A program made the translations under genes and the position numbers. Below, piece by piece: positions 16,555 through 24,494 of a stretch of 64,000 nucleotides of DNA. The DNA comes from Raskinella chloraquaticus (SeqCode) (GTDB taxonomy: Bacteria > Pseudomonadota > Alphaproteobacteria > Rhizobiales > UBA4765): the NCBI GenBank assembly GCA_002365175.1, contig DEZK01000013.1, positions 62,001 to 126,000 of the forward strand. Reading direction: 5' to 3'. The notes under the pieces are model-generated. The model was given only the letters and a program-made list of their open reading frames with translations. It had not been told where the DNA came from and searched no databases. Every line of letters begins with the position of its first letter. Position 1 is the stretch's first letter.

Positions 16555-17661
16555 ATGGGCGATCTTGTCGGCATTCCCTGCCTCTACATGCGTGGAGGCA
16601 CCTCAAAGGGGCCGTTCTTCAAGGCAAGCGACCTGCCAGCCGATATTGCTGCCCGTGACCGTGTGCTACTGGCTGCCATGGGCTCGCCTGATCTGCGGCA
16701 GATTGATGGGTTGGGGGGCGCGGATACCCTGACCAGCAAGGTCGCGATCATCTCGAAATCGGAGCGCCCCGGTGTCGACATCGACTACCTCTTCGCGCAG
16801 GTCGACATCACCAAACCGCTCGTCGATACCTCGCCATCCTGCGGCAATATGCTGGCAGCGGTTGCGCCGTTTGCCATCGAAACGGGGCTTTACCCTGCAT
16901 CCGAGGGTGAAACCCGGGTGATGATCTACAATGTCAACACGCAGTCGCGCATCGAGGCGATCGTCAAGACGCCGGGAAAAAGCGTCAGCTATCATGGAGA
17001 CGCGCGCATCGACGGCGTTCCGGGCACTGCGGCTCCCATCATTCTCAATTTTATGGACGTGGTGGGCTCGGTATCGGGCAAGATGATGCCAACCGGACAT
17101 GTCCGCGACACCATCGCCGGCATCGAGGTGTCGTGCATCGATGTGGCAATGCCGATGATCATGATGCGTGCTGCTGATTTTGGCGTGACTGGCGATGAGC
17201 CGCGCGCGGCGTTCAATGCCAACAAGGAACTTTTTGCGCGCATAGAGCCCATCCGCCTTGAGGCCGGGCGGCGCATGGGTTTTGGCGATGTCAGCGACAA
17301 GGTGATCCCCAAGGTCGGTCTCCTCGGGCGCCCGCGGGCGGGAGGAACCATCATGTCGCGCTATCTGACCCCGCATGCGCTCCACGCAGCCCATGCGGTC
17401 ACCGGCGCGGTCTGCGTGTCAGCGGCCTGCGCGCTTGAAGGGTCAATCGCCCATGAGGTCGCGACAGCCTCGCCGGATAATCCGCGCACCATATGGATCG
17501 AGCACCCGTCAGGTCAGGTCGATGTGCTGCTGACGACAAGCGGCAAGGGCGCGGATATGGATGTGGTGGCTGGCACGTTGCGCACCGCGCGCCCGATCAT
17601 GCGCGGCGAGGTGATGGTGCCGTCTCACCTGCTGCAAGCGACACTGGTCCAAACGAGTTGA
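16555..17661 (+). CDS. PrpF-family isomerase (4-oxalomesaconate tautomerase / aconitate isomerase-like)
   Basis: This 368-residue protein has a duplicated diaminopimelate-epimerase-like fold with the PrpF signatures CLYMRGGTSKGPFF (10-23), SPSCGNMLAAVAPFA (about 95) and GGTIMSRYLTPHALHAAHAVTGAVC. Family members tautomerise 4-oxalomesaconate (GalD) or isomerise aconitates (PrpF). After tcuAB and a TRAP transporter, aconitate isomerisation is the more economical role, but this is inference. A GAAGGAGG site lies upstream of ATG 16555. Confidence 0.85.
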   Translation: MGDLVGIPCLYMRGGTSKGPFFKASDLPADIAARDRVLLAAMGSPDLRQIDGLGGADTLTSKVAIISKSERPGVDIDYLFAQVDITKPLVDTSPSCGNMLAAVAPFAIETGLYPASEGETRVMIYNVNTQSRIEAIVKTPGKSVSYHGDARIDGVPGTAAPIILNFMDVVGSVSGKMMPTGHVRDTIAGIEVSCIDVAMPMIMMRAADFGVTGDEPRAAFNANKELFARIEPIRLEAGRRMGFGDVSDKVIPKVGLLGRPRAGGTIMSRYLTPHALHAAHAVTGAVCVSAACALEGSIAHEVATASPDNPRTIWIEHPSGQVDVLLTTSGKGADMDVVAGTLRTARPIMRGEVMVPSHLLQATLVQTS

Positions 17662-17669
17662 GGGTTGCA

Positions 17670-18056
17670 ATGCATAGATACCTGATGGTGGTGATCGTCG
17701 TCTTGATGGCTGCGCTGCGCACGGGCGCTGCGCAAACACCGGAAGCGAAATACCCCGACGTCGTGGCCGTCAAGGTTTCAGCCCGCGGCAGCAACACGTT
17801 TGACTTTGACGTCACGATGACCTCGCCCTATGACACCGCCCAACGCTATGCTGATGCCTTCCGTGTCATTGGACCGAAGGGCGAGGTGTATGGCGAGCGC
17901 GTTCTGCTGCACGATCACGCCGATGAGCAGCCCTTCACCCGCGAGCTTTACGGTGTCGCCATTCCAGCAGGCATCACATCAGTCCAGGTTCAAGGCCGTG
18001 ACCAGAAATCGGGATATGGCGGGCGTCAGCAGAGCGTCGCCCTGCCCGGTCGCTGA
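17670..18056 (+). CDS. Small secreted protein of unknown function
   Basis: This protein of about 128 residues has a signal peptide (MHRYLMVVIVVLMAALRTGAAQ). The mature part (KYPDVVAVKVSARGSNTFDFDVTMTSPYDTAQRYADAFRVIGPKGEVYGERVLLHDHADEQPF) looks like a beta-sandwich. I do not assign a family; the run of His and acidic residues in LHDHADEQPF could bind metal. It starts nine bases after the prpF-like stop and is followed by a terminator-like hairpin, so it probably ends the operon. Confidence 0.72.
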   Translation: MHRYLMVVIVVLMAALRTGAAQTPEAKYPDVVAVKVSARGSNTFDFDVTMTSPYDTAQRYADAFRVIGPKGEVYGERVLLHDHADEQPFTRELYGVAIPAGITSVQVQGRDQKSGYGGRQQSVALPGR

Positions 18057-18060
18057 AAGC

Positions 18061-18084
18061 AAAACGGCCGGATCGCTCCGGCCG
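18061..18084 (-). terminator. Hairpin terminator between convergent operons
   Basis: The perfect inverted repeat CGGCCGGA-tcgc-TCCGGCCG (18065-18084) is followed on the minus strand by TTTT. It probably terminates the minus-strand MBL gene and may also act on the plus-strand catabolic operon. Confidence 0.72.
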
Positions 18085-18112
18085 CTTGCCTAATCAATCA
18101 AAGATAAGTCGT

Positions 18113-19084
18113 TCAGGCGACAGGCACGAAGGCGTAGCCATTGCCATCCTTGACGATGGTGCCAGCGCCCGGCACGCCCCAGTGATAGCCCGTCAGGACG
18201 GCCTTCTCGGCGATAGCCTTCTCGAACAGGCCCCGCCGATTGGTTTCGGCAAGATCGGGGATTGAGTCGAACACGATATGCCAGCCGGGATTTTTCATGT
18301 TGAGCGCCGGGATATTGGTCACGTCGCCGGTGACCCAAAGCTGCGAGGCGCCCGACCCGAGGACGTAGCTGGTATGGCCGGGTGTGTGGCCATTGGTCAG
18401 CATCGACTTGATGCCGGGCACCACCTCGGTGCCGGCTTCGGCCTGACGCAGATTTTTCCAGGTCGGGAAGGTTGCCTGAATGCGTTTGGCAAGGCCCTGG
18501 GCGGGCGCGGGCAATTTGTCGATGACGCCCGCATCCGTCCAGAATTTATACTCCATCGCCGACACGACGATTTCGGCATTCGGGAAGGTCTGGGCGTTGG
18601 TGTCTTTTGCCATGAGGCCAAAAATATGGTCGCCATGGAAATGAGTGACCAGGATGGTCGAAATACTCGCTGGATCGATACCAGCGGCCTTCATGCCGCT
18701 GGAGAAGACGAGACCGGTATTGGCGCCACCGGTCTGACCTCCGGTGCTGGAATCAAACATGATGGTCTTGCCGCCAAGTTTCACCACCGTCACCGTGAAC
18801 GGGACCGGCACATGGGCGTCCGTCTGTCCGCTGGCCTTTAGCGCCGCCTTAACGTCGTCCACGGAGGCGTTGCGCACGAAATTCGGATCATGTGGCTTTT
18901 CCCACATGCCGTCGAAAATGGTCGTGACTTCGGCGTCACCCACCTTGAATTTGGCAAAGGGTTTGAACTCAGGCCCCTTCTGCGCATGGGCGCTGCCGAT
19001 AAATTCAACTGGCCTGTCAAGGCCAAAAACCGCTGCCGCGCCGGCAGCCGACAACACGAAATTACGCCGGGAAAGAGACGTCAT
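18113..19084 (-). CDS. Tat-exported metallo-beta-lactamase-fold hydrolase
   Basis: This 323-residue protein has a twin-arginine signal (MTSLSRRNFVLSAAGAAAVFGLDRPVEFIGSAHAQ). The MBL zinc motif THFHGDHIFGL follows, with later ligands in NGHTPGHTSYVL, VTGDVTN and GYHWGVPGAG. It is predicted to be a periplasmic hydrolase; the substrate cannot be deduced. ATG 19084 has a GGAG site at the right distance. Earlier in-frame ATGs fall in a 15-base tandem repeat and are less likely starts. A palindrome lies about 60 bases upstream. Confidence 0.88.
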   Translation of the reverse strand: MTSLSRRNFVLSAAGAAAVFGLDRPVEFIGSAHAQKGPEFKPFAKFKVGDAEVTTIFDGMWEKPHDPNFVRNASVDDVKAALKASGQTDAHVPVPFTVTVVKLGGKTIMFDSSTGGQTGGANTGLVFSSGMKAAGIDPASISTILVTHFHGDHIFGLMAKDTNAQTFPNAEIVVSAMEYKFWTDAGVIDKLPAPAQGLAKRIQATFPTWKNLRQAEAGTEVVPGIKSMLTNGHTPGHTSYVLGSGASQLWVTGDVTNIPALNMKNPGWHIVFDSIPDLAETNRRGLFEKAIAEKAVLTGYHWGVPGAGTIVKDGNGYAFVPVA

Positions 19085-19096
19085 GCTTTGCTCCAT

Positions 19097-19126
19097 TGAA
19101 TGTGGCATCTGTGAATGTGGCATCTG
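19097..19126. repeat. Perfect tandem duplication of 15 bases
   Basis: TGAATGTGGCATCTG occurs twice head to tail (19097-19111 and 19112-19126), just upstream of the MBL gene start. It probably arose by replication slippage in the leader region. Confidence 0.9.
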
Positions 19127-19144
19127 ACATTTTTTCTATACACA

Positions 19145-19163
19145 CGTGCGGGCCGCCCGCACG
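19145..19163. promoter_or_regulatory. Palindromic operator candidate upstream of the MBL gene
   Basis: The arms CGTGCGGGC and GCCCGCACG (9 bases each) surround one central base. On the minus strand the element lies between a TTGCGT and a TGTATA spaced 18 bases apart, as an operator within a promoter would. Confidence 0.45.
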
Positions 19164-19405
19164 CAATCGACGATCCAAAAGCCGCCATGGTGCTATATCA
19201 CGCCCGGTTGATGACCGTCGAACCGTTCCCTGCCGCGCCTGATGCACGATTTCGTGTGAATCGCACCCGGCTGGAGGGTGATGGTGAATTCACCTGCATG
19301 CGCCGTCGTGATCGCCATCCTCCCATTTGATCCGTGTTGCTGCCCAGCGCATTATCTGATGTGAGGCTACGCCTCCTCTTTCAACCTTGGCAAGCAATCA
19401 GAGAC

Positions 19406-19987
19406 TTATTTTCTCATATCCCTGACCAGCGCCTCAACCGCTGACTGGGTTGCACCACGAATGCGGGCATTGGGGCGACCGCCGGCGAGAAAAGCCACCG
19501 CCAGCAGGATTTCATCCGCCTTCGGGCCATCGGGTGCGGCAATCGTCATCGAGTCCATCGCATCATAGTTCCAGCCATCCTCGATGCCGCCGAAGATGAT
19601 ATCAATCGACGACCCGGCGGCGCCGACCTTGGCATTTCCCGGAATGAGAGCTGGTCCCCCTCCGGCTCCCTTGCGCATCGCAAGACCGATGCGCACATGG
19701 ATCATCGCCGCGCCATGCTCAAGATCACCTGCGAGCCCGACAAGCGCGGCCTTGCCATAGCCAACAGGCGTCAAAGGCCCCAGCGCCTGCATGATCTTTT
19801 GAGTCAATATTTCACCGCAACGCACTGAGATATCGACGAGTTCAGAGAAATCATCGAGCGGTGAACTTCCCGCGAAAGGATTATGAATGATGGCCGCGGC
19901 GGCGATGCGACGCGTGGGCGTCACGAGCTGCCTGCCACCCTCGCGAAGAATTTCCTGATCAAACAACAGGATTTGGCGCACATCCAT
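19406..19987 (-). CDS. Amino acid synthesis family protein (DUF1185)
   Basis: This 193-residue protein resembles the amino-acid-synthesis family: HNPFAGSSPLDDFSELVDIS near residue 36, GPLTPVGYGKAALVGLAGDLEHGAAMIHVRIG in the middle and SMTIAAPDGPKADEILLAVAFLAGGRPNARI. The structural family is known but its reaction is not established. It lies 45 bases downstream of the ketopantoate reductase-like gene, so the two probably form an operon. Confidence 0.82.
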   Translation of the reverse strand: MDVRQILLFDQEILREGGRQLVTPTRRIAAAAIIHNPFAGSSPLDDFSELVDISVRCGEILTQKIMQALGPLTPVGYGKAALVGLAGDLEHGAAMIHVRIGLAMRKGAGGGPALIPGNAKVGAAGSSIDIIFGGIEDGWNYDAMDSMTIAAPDGPKADEILLAVAFLAGGRPNARIRGATQSAVEALVRDMRK

Positions 19988-20031
19988 TCGAACCTGCTTT
20001 CATCATCGGGACGGGATGGCCTCGTCAGAAT

Positions 20032-20964
20032 TCAGCCCTGCGCCTTGGCGCGCACGGCATCATAGGTCTTGAGATGGGTGGCGGCGATATCGAGTACCGG
20101 CAATGCCAGCCCGTGCCTGTGGCCGCGCGCCAGCATGTCAACCACGATATGATCGGCCTCGGTCGCCGCCCCGCGTTCGATATCGCGCAACATCGACGCC
20201 TTGAACGGCGAGCCGCGCTCCGTGAGATTGGCGACATAGGTGGTTAATGCCTGCGGGGCGGGCTTGAACCCTTCGGCAGCGGCAACCGACGTGCACTCAT
20301 CCAGCAGCTGGCGGACGATACGCTCACCCGATGGCGTTTCCAGGATATCGCCGATGGCAGCGCGCATCAGGCAGGTGATCCCGGCAAGCGTGGTCAGAAA
20401 AACAAACTTGTCCCACAAATCCTGCGCGATCGCGGTAGTGAGCGTTGTCTCGATTTTTGCCGCCTTCATGCTCTCCACGAGCTTGTCGGCTATGGGCGAT
20501 GGCGCATCGCTGAAGGCACCGAGGCGAAACCGGCAGAGCGGCGACATATGCTGAATGACGCCATCATCGCGCAATGTCACCGAGATATGAGCAACGCCGC
20601 CCAGTGTCACGGCTTCAGGAAAGGCCTGCTTCAGCCGATCAATATGGCTGACGCCGTTGAGAAAGGGAATGATGGCTGTTCCTTTGCCCACCCCTGACTT
20701 CACCGCAGCAATCGCCGTGTCGAGATCAAAGGCTTTGCAGGCGATGACAACGGCGTCAAATGCAGCTGGTGCGTCTTCGGCCAGCCGTGTCTTGACCGGC
20801 ACGGTCAACATGCCGAGCGGGCTTTCGATACGCAGGCCATCCATTTTCAGGCGGTCGGCGCGCGCCTGCCGGACAAGAAACGTCACATCCTCCCCTGCCT
20901 CAACCAGCCTGCCACCCAGATAACCGCCGATCCCGCCGGCGCCCAAAATTAAAATACGCATCAT
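20032..20964 (-). CDS. Ketopantoate reductase family protein (ApbA/PanE)
   Basis: This 310-residue protein has an N-terminal Rossmann motif (MRILILGAGGIGGYLGGRLVEAG), the catalytic-lysine region VIACKAFDLDTAI near 95 and IIPFLNGVSHIDRL near 120. The C-terminal helical domain includes LWDKFVFLTTLAGITCLMR. Canonical members reduce 2-dehydropantoate to pantoate with NADPH. Its partner here is an amino-acid-synthesis family gene rather than pan genes, so a different 2-oxoacid substrate is possible. Confidence 0.85.
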   Translation of the reverse strand: MMRILILGAGGIGGYLGGRLVEAGEDVTFLVRQARADRLKMDGLRIESPLGMLTVPVKTRLAEDAPAAFDAVVIACKAFDLDTAIAAVKSGVGKGTAIIPFLNGVSHIDRLKQAFPEAVTLGGVAHISVTLRDDGVIQHMSPLCRFRLGAFSDAPSPIADKLVESMKAAKIETTLTTAIAQDLWDKFVFLTTLAGITCLMRAAIGDILETPSGERIVRQLLDECTSVAAAEGFKPAPQALTTYVANLTERGSPFKASMLRDIERGAATEADHIVVDMLARGHRHGLALPVLDIAATHLKTYDAVRAKAQG

Positions 20965-21083
20965 GCCCTCTTGACGTCAGCCGGTGTCCGCCTTGTCGAG
21001 CGGTTCACACGTGGTTGGCACACTATGCCATAGGCAAAACGTGAATGAAGCCGAATTCTCGAATGGCGGCTAAACTGAAGATG

Positions 21084-21101
21084 GGCACCGGGAACAGTGC
21101 C
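21084..21101. promoter_or_regulatory. Possible upstream activator (NtrC-like) site
   Basis: GGCAC-N8-GTGCC is centred about 170 bases upstream of the sigma-54 promoter. The NtrC consensus is GCAC-N7-GTGC, so this is one base too wide and is only a weak candidate. Confidence 0.3.
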
Positions 21102-21187
21102 GGCGCAAGGTCGCCCGTCATTGATCGCGCGATTGCTCATTTTACAGGCATATCCAGTGCATGACCCCGGCTTTGCATAATATCTAA

Positions 21188-21210
21188 TCATCGATGCAGA
21201 GCTCCGATGA
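21188..21210. promoter_or_regulatory. Dyad TCATCG-N11-CGATGA upstream of the cyanate operon
   Basis: A perfect 6-base inverted repeat with an 11-base spacer is centred about 65 bases upstream of the -24 element. The geometry resembles a LysR-type or other dimeric regulator site; the regulator is unknown. Confidence 0.4.
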
Positions 21211-21262
21211 CCTAATCTGTTCTTTTGTTATTAATTTCAGATATTTATTGATCGTCGGCACA

Positions 21263-21278
21263 TGGCACGCGGATTGCT
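21263..21278 (+). promoter_or_regulatory. Sigma-54 (RpoN) promoter of the cyanate operon
   Basis: TGGCACG-N4-TTGCT matches the -24/-12 consensus fully: GG at 21264-21265 and GC at 21276-21277 are exactly 10 bases apart. The predicted start is near 21289, leaving a leader of about 37 bases before the GGGACAGG site and ATG 21326. This implies nitrogen control through RpoN. Confidence 0.85.
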
Positions 21279-21325
21279 CTCTTCTTCCAGAATTGGCTGG
21301 ATTCAACCAAGGGACAGGCCGCTTC

Positions 21326-22705
21326 ATGTCGATGTTTCGAAATCCGTTTTCGCCCTCACGCCTCAACCGTTCCGGATGCGCCTGCGGGCAGCATGCAAGC
21401 CTTGAGGAGCATAATCGCTTTGCTGCCGAGGCGGTCGACACGCCGGCGGCTTCCAGTGATGATCAGATCAGCCAGATCGTTCAGTCAGCCGTGATGCGGG
21501 CTCTGTTTCCCCATGACGAGAGCCGCCGCCTGTTCCTCAAGACGGTGGGCGCCTCAACGGCGCTCGCCGCCATCTCGCAGTTCTTTCCGCTGGCAACGGC
21601 GAGCGATGTTTTTGCCCAGGGCGGGCCGCTCGAGAAAAAAGACCTCAAGGTCGGCTTTATCCCGATCACCTGCGCGACGCCCATCATCATGGCTCATCCC
21701 ATGGGATTTTACGAAAAGCAGGGTCTGAACGTCGAAGTCGTCAAAACGGCGGGTTGGGCTGTCATCCGCGACAAGACAATCAACAAGGAATATGACGCTG
21801 CGCACATGCTGTCGCCGATGCCGCTCGCACTGACGGTCGGCGCTGGCTCGAACCCCATCCCCTATACGATGCCGGCGGTGGAGAACATCAACGGGCAAGC
21901 GATCACGCTTGCCGTGAAGCACAAGGACAAGCGTGACCCGAAATCATGGAAAGGCTTCAAGTTCGCCGTACCGTTCGACTATTCGATGCACAATTACCTG
22001 CTGCGCTACTATCTCGCGGAACATGGCATCGACCCTGATGCGGATGTGCAGATCCGCTCGGTCCCGCCGCCGGAAATGGTCGCCAATCTGCGTGCTGACA
22101 ATATCGACGGCTTCCTTGCCCCTGACCCCGTCAACCAGCGGGCGGTCTATGACGGCGTCGGCTTCATCCACATCCTGTCGAAAGAAATATGGGACGGCCA
22201 CCCGTGTTGTGCCTTCGCCGCCTCGCGGGAATTCGTGACGACGATGCCCAACACCTACAAGGCCCTGCTGAAGTCGATCATCGAGGCAACGGCCTTCGCC
22301 CAGAAGCATGAGAACCGCAAGCAAATCGCCGAAGCGATTGCCCCGGCCAATTACCTCAACCAGCCCGTGACGGTGGTCGAGCAGGTACTGACCGGCACCT
22401 TCGCCGACGGTCTCGGCGCCATCCGCAAGGTCCCGGACCGCATCGCCTTCGATCCCTTCCCTTGGGAAAGCTTTGCGGTGTGGATCCTGACGCAGATGAA
22501 GCGCTGGGGGCAGATCAAGGGCGATGTCGATTATGCCTCGATCGCCCGCCAGGTATTCCTGGCGACTGAAACAAGTGCCGTGATGAAGGAGGCGGGGCTT
22601 ACTCCTCCCGCCAGCTCGACGAAGGGCTTTTCGGTGATGGGCAAGCCGTTCGACCCGTCGAAGCCGGCGGAGTATGTGGCGTCCTTCGCGATCAGGCGCG
22701 GCTGA
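21326..22705 (+). CDS. Cyanate/nitrate-type ABC transporter substrate-binding protein
   Basis: This 459-residue NrtA/CmpA-type protein has an unusual N-terminal extension of about 70 residues with CACGQHASLEEHN. A twin-arginine signal follows (ESRRLFLKTVGASTALAAISQFFPLATASDVFA). The binding fold begins LKVGFIPITCATPIIMAHPMGFYEKQGLNVEVVKTAGWAVIRDK. ATG 21326 has a good ribosome-binding site; upstream in-frame codons would precede the sigma-54 start site. The downstream permease, ATPase and cyanase indicate cyanate as a likely ligand, though nitrate-type anions are possible. Confidence 0.86.
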   Translation: MSMFRNPFSPSRLNRSGCACGQHASLEEHNRFAAEAVDTPAASSDDQISQIVQSAVMRALFPHDESRRLFLKTVGASTALAAISQFFPLATASDVFAQGGPLEKKDLKVGFIPITCATPIIMAHPMGFYEKQGLNVEVVKTAGWAVIRDKTINKEYDAAHMLSPMPLALTVGAGSNPIPYTMPAVENINGQAITLAVKHKDKRDPKSWKGFKFAVPFDYSMHNYLLRYYLAEHGIDPDADVQIRSVPPPEMVANLRADNIDGFLAPDPVNQRAVYDGVGFIHILSKEIWDGHPCCAFAASREFVTTMPNTYKALLKSIIEATAFAQKHENRKQIAEAIAPANYLNQPVTVVEQVLTGTFADGLGAIRKVPDRIAFDPFPWESFAVWILTQMKRWGQIKGDVDYASIARQVFLATETSAVMKEAGLTPPASSTKGFSVMGKPFDPSKPAEYVASFAIRRG

Positions 22706-22709
22706 GGGA

Positions 22710-23549
22710 ATGACAACGTCACTGCCCTTTCGTGCCGGCCTGCTGTCGCTGGTAATCCTGGCGATTTTCCTCGGCGCCTGGCATATCGCCACCGCAGGAT
22801 CGACACCGATCGCCAATATCGACCCCGAATACGCAAAATTGCTTGGACAGACTGCGACGCAGGGAAAATCGGCGATGCCCGGTCCGCTCGATGTCGGGCG
22901 GGCTTTGTGGACGCATCTGCGCGATCCTTTCTATGATCGCGGCACCAATGACAAGGGGATCGGCGTCCAGATCGCCTGGTCGGTTGCGCGCGTGGCGGCG
23001 GGATACGGGCTTGCGATCCTGGTGGCACTGCCGCTGGGGTTCGTCATCGGCATGTCGGCGTTGATCAGCCGGGCGCTTGATCCGTTCATCCAGATCATGA
23101 AACCCATTTCACCCCTCGCCTGGATGCCGCTCGCGCTCTACACCATCAAGGATTCAGGGCTGTCGGCCATCTTCGTTATCTTCATCTGTTCCTTGTGGCC
23201 GATGCTGATCAATACGGCGTTCGGTGTTGCCAGTGTCCGGCGCGAATGGCTCAACGTCGCGCGTACCCTTGAGGTCGGGCCACTGCGCAAGGCCTTTACC
23301 GTCATTCTGCCCGCCGCAGCGCCGACGATCCTGACCGGCATGCGTATTTCGATCGGCATTGCCTGGCTGGTGATCGTCGCCGCCGAGATGCTGGTTGGCG
23401 GCACAGGCATTGGCTATTTCGTGTGGAATGAGTGGAACAACCTGTCGATCACCAATGTCATCATTGCGATTTTAGTCATCGGCGTCGTTGGCATGGCGCT
23501 TGACCTGGTGCTGTCGCGCCTGACCCGCCTCGTTAGTTATCCGGAATAG
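22710..23549 (+). CDS. Cyanate/nitrate-type ABC transporter permease
   Basis: This 279-residue inner-membrane protein has about six hydrophobic helices and the binding-protein-dependent permease loop EWLNVARTLEVGPLRKAFTVILPAAAPTILTGMRISIGIAWLVIVAAEML. It resembles NrtB/CmpB. The segment IANIDPEYAKLLGQTATQGKSAMPGPLDVGRALW between helices 1 and 2 is typical of this subfamily. ATG 22710 lies four bases after the upstream stop. Confidence 0.9.
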   Translation: MTTSLPFRAGLLSLVILAIFLGAWHIATAGSTPIANIDPEYAKLLGQTATQGKSAMPGPLDVGRALWTHLRDPFYDRGTNDKGIGVQIAWSVARVAAGYGLAILVALPLGFVIGMSALISRALDPFIQIMKPISPLAWMPLALYTIKDSGLSAIFVIFICSLWPMLINTAFGVASVRREWLNVARTLEVGPLRKAFTVILPAAAPTILTGMRISIGIAWLVIVAAEMLVGGTGIGYFVWNEWNNLSITNVIIAILVIGVVGMALDLVLSRLTRLVSYPE

Positions 23550-23554
23550 GTGAG

Positions 23555-24460
23555 ATGTCAGAGCGTTTCATCTCGATTGAGGGCATCGCCCGCGCCTATC
23601 CTGCGGCTGACGGATTGCCGATCGCGGTGTTTGAGGATTTGTGGTTTTCGATACGTCGTGGCGAATTCGTCTGCGCCATCGGCCATTCAGGTTGTGGCAA
23701 GACGACGGTATTGAACATCCTTGCGGGTCTTGATGAGCCGTCCACGGGTGTTGTCGTGGTCGACGGCAAGGGCATAGAAGGCCCTAGCCTCGACCGCGCG
23801 GTCATTTTCCAGTCGCACGCCTTGCTGCCGTGGAAAACGGTGCTCGGCAATGTCGCTTATGCGGTGAAATCGCGCTGGCCCAATTGGTCAGCCGACAAGA
23901 TCAAGGCGCATGCCGAAAAAGCGCTGGGTGTGGTTGGCCTTTCAGGTGCTGAATTCAAGAAGCCTGCTGAGCTCTCCGGCGGCATGAAGCAGCGTGTCGG
24001 CATTGCGCGCGCGCTGTCGATTGAGCCGAAAATCCTGTTGATGGATGAACCCTTCTCCGCACTCGATGCACTGACGCGCGGCACGCTGCAAGACGAGGTC
24101 CGGCGGATCTGTCGCGATACGAGCCAGACAGTGTTCATGATCACCCATGACGTTGACGAAGCGATTTATCTTGCCGACAAAATTGTGCTGATGACCAATG
24201 GTCCGGGCGCTCAAATCGCCGAAATCGTTGACAACCCGCTGCCGATCGATCGCGCACGCACGGAAGTGCACAAGCACCCGGACTATTACGCGGTGCGCAA
24301 TCATATCGTCGATTTTCTTGTATCGCGCTCCAAGAATTTTGCCGAGGAACAGGCGGCGCGCGTTGCCGGCGGCTTACCGCGCAATAATCGTCACCCGCCG
24401 GTTGTCCGACCGCTTGCCGCCCCTGCCCTCATGCCAGCAGCAACACGCGCCGCAAGCTAG
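23555..24460 (+). CDS. Cyanate/nitrate-type ABC transporter ATP-binding protein
   Basis: This 301-residue ATPase has Walker A GHSGCGKTT (about 47), Q-loop FQSHALLPW, signature LSGGMKQRVGIARAL, Walker B ILLMDEPFSALD and the switch histidine in MITHD. It is related to NrtD/CmpD/SsuB. The last 40 residues (RVAGGLPRNNRHPPVVRPLAAPALMPAAT) look disordered. It energises uptake through the adjacent permease. Confidence 0.92.
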   Translation: MSERFISIEGIARAYPAADGLPIAVFEDLWFSIRRGEFVCAIGHSGCGKTTVLNILAGLDEPSTGVVVVDGKGIEGPSLDRAVIFQSHALLPWKTVLGNVAYAVKSRWPNWSADKIKAHAEKALGVVGLSGAEFKKPAELSGGMKQRVGIARALSIEPKILLMDEPFSALDALTRGTLQDEVRRICRDTSQTVFMITHDVDEAIYLADKIVLMTNGPGAQIAEIVDNPLPIDRARTEVHKHPDYYAVRNHIVDFLVSRSKNFAEEQAARVAGGLPRNNRHPPVVRPLAAPALMPAATRAAS

Positions 24461-24494
24461 CTTTGTTCACACATCACCCTCCAGGGAGTATTCC

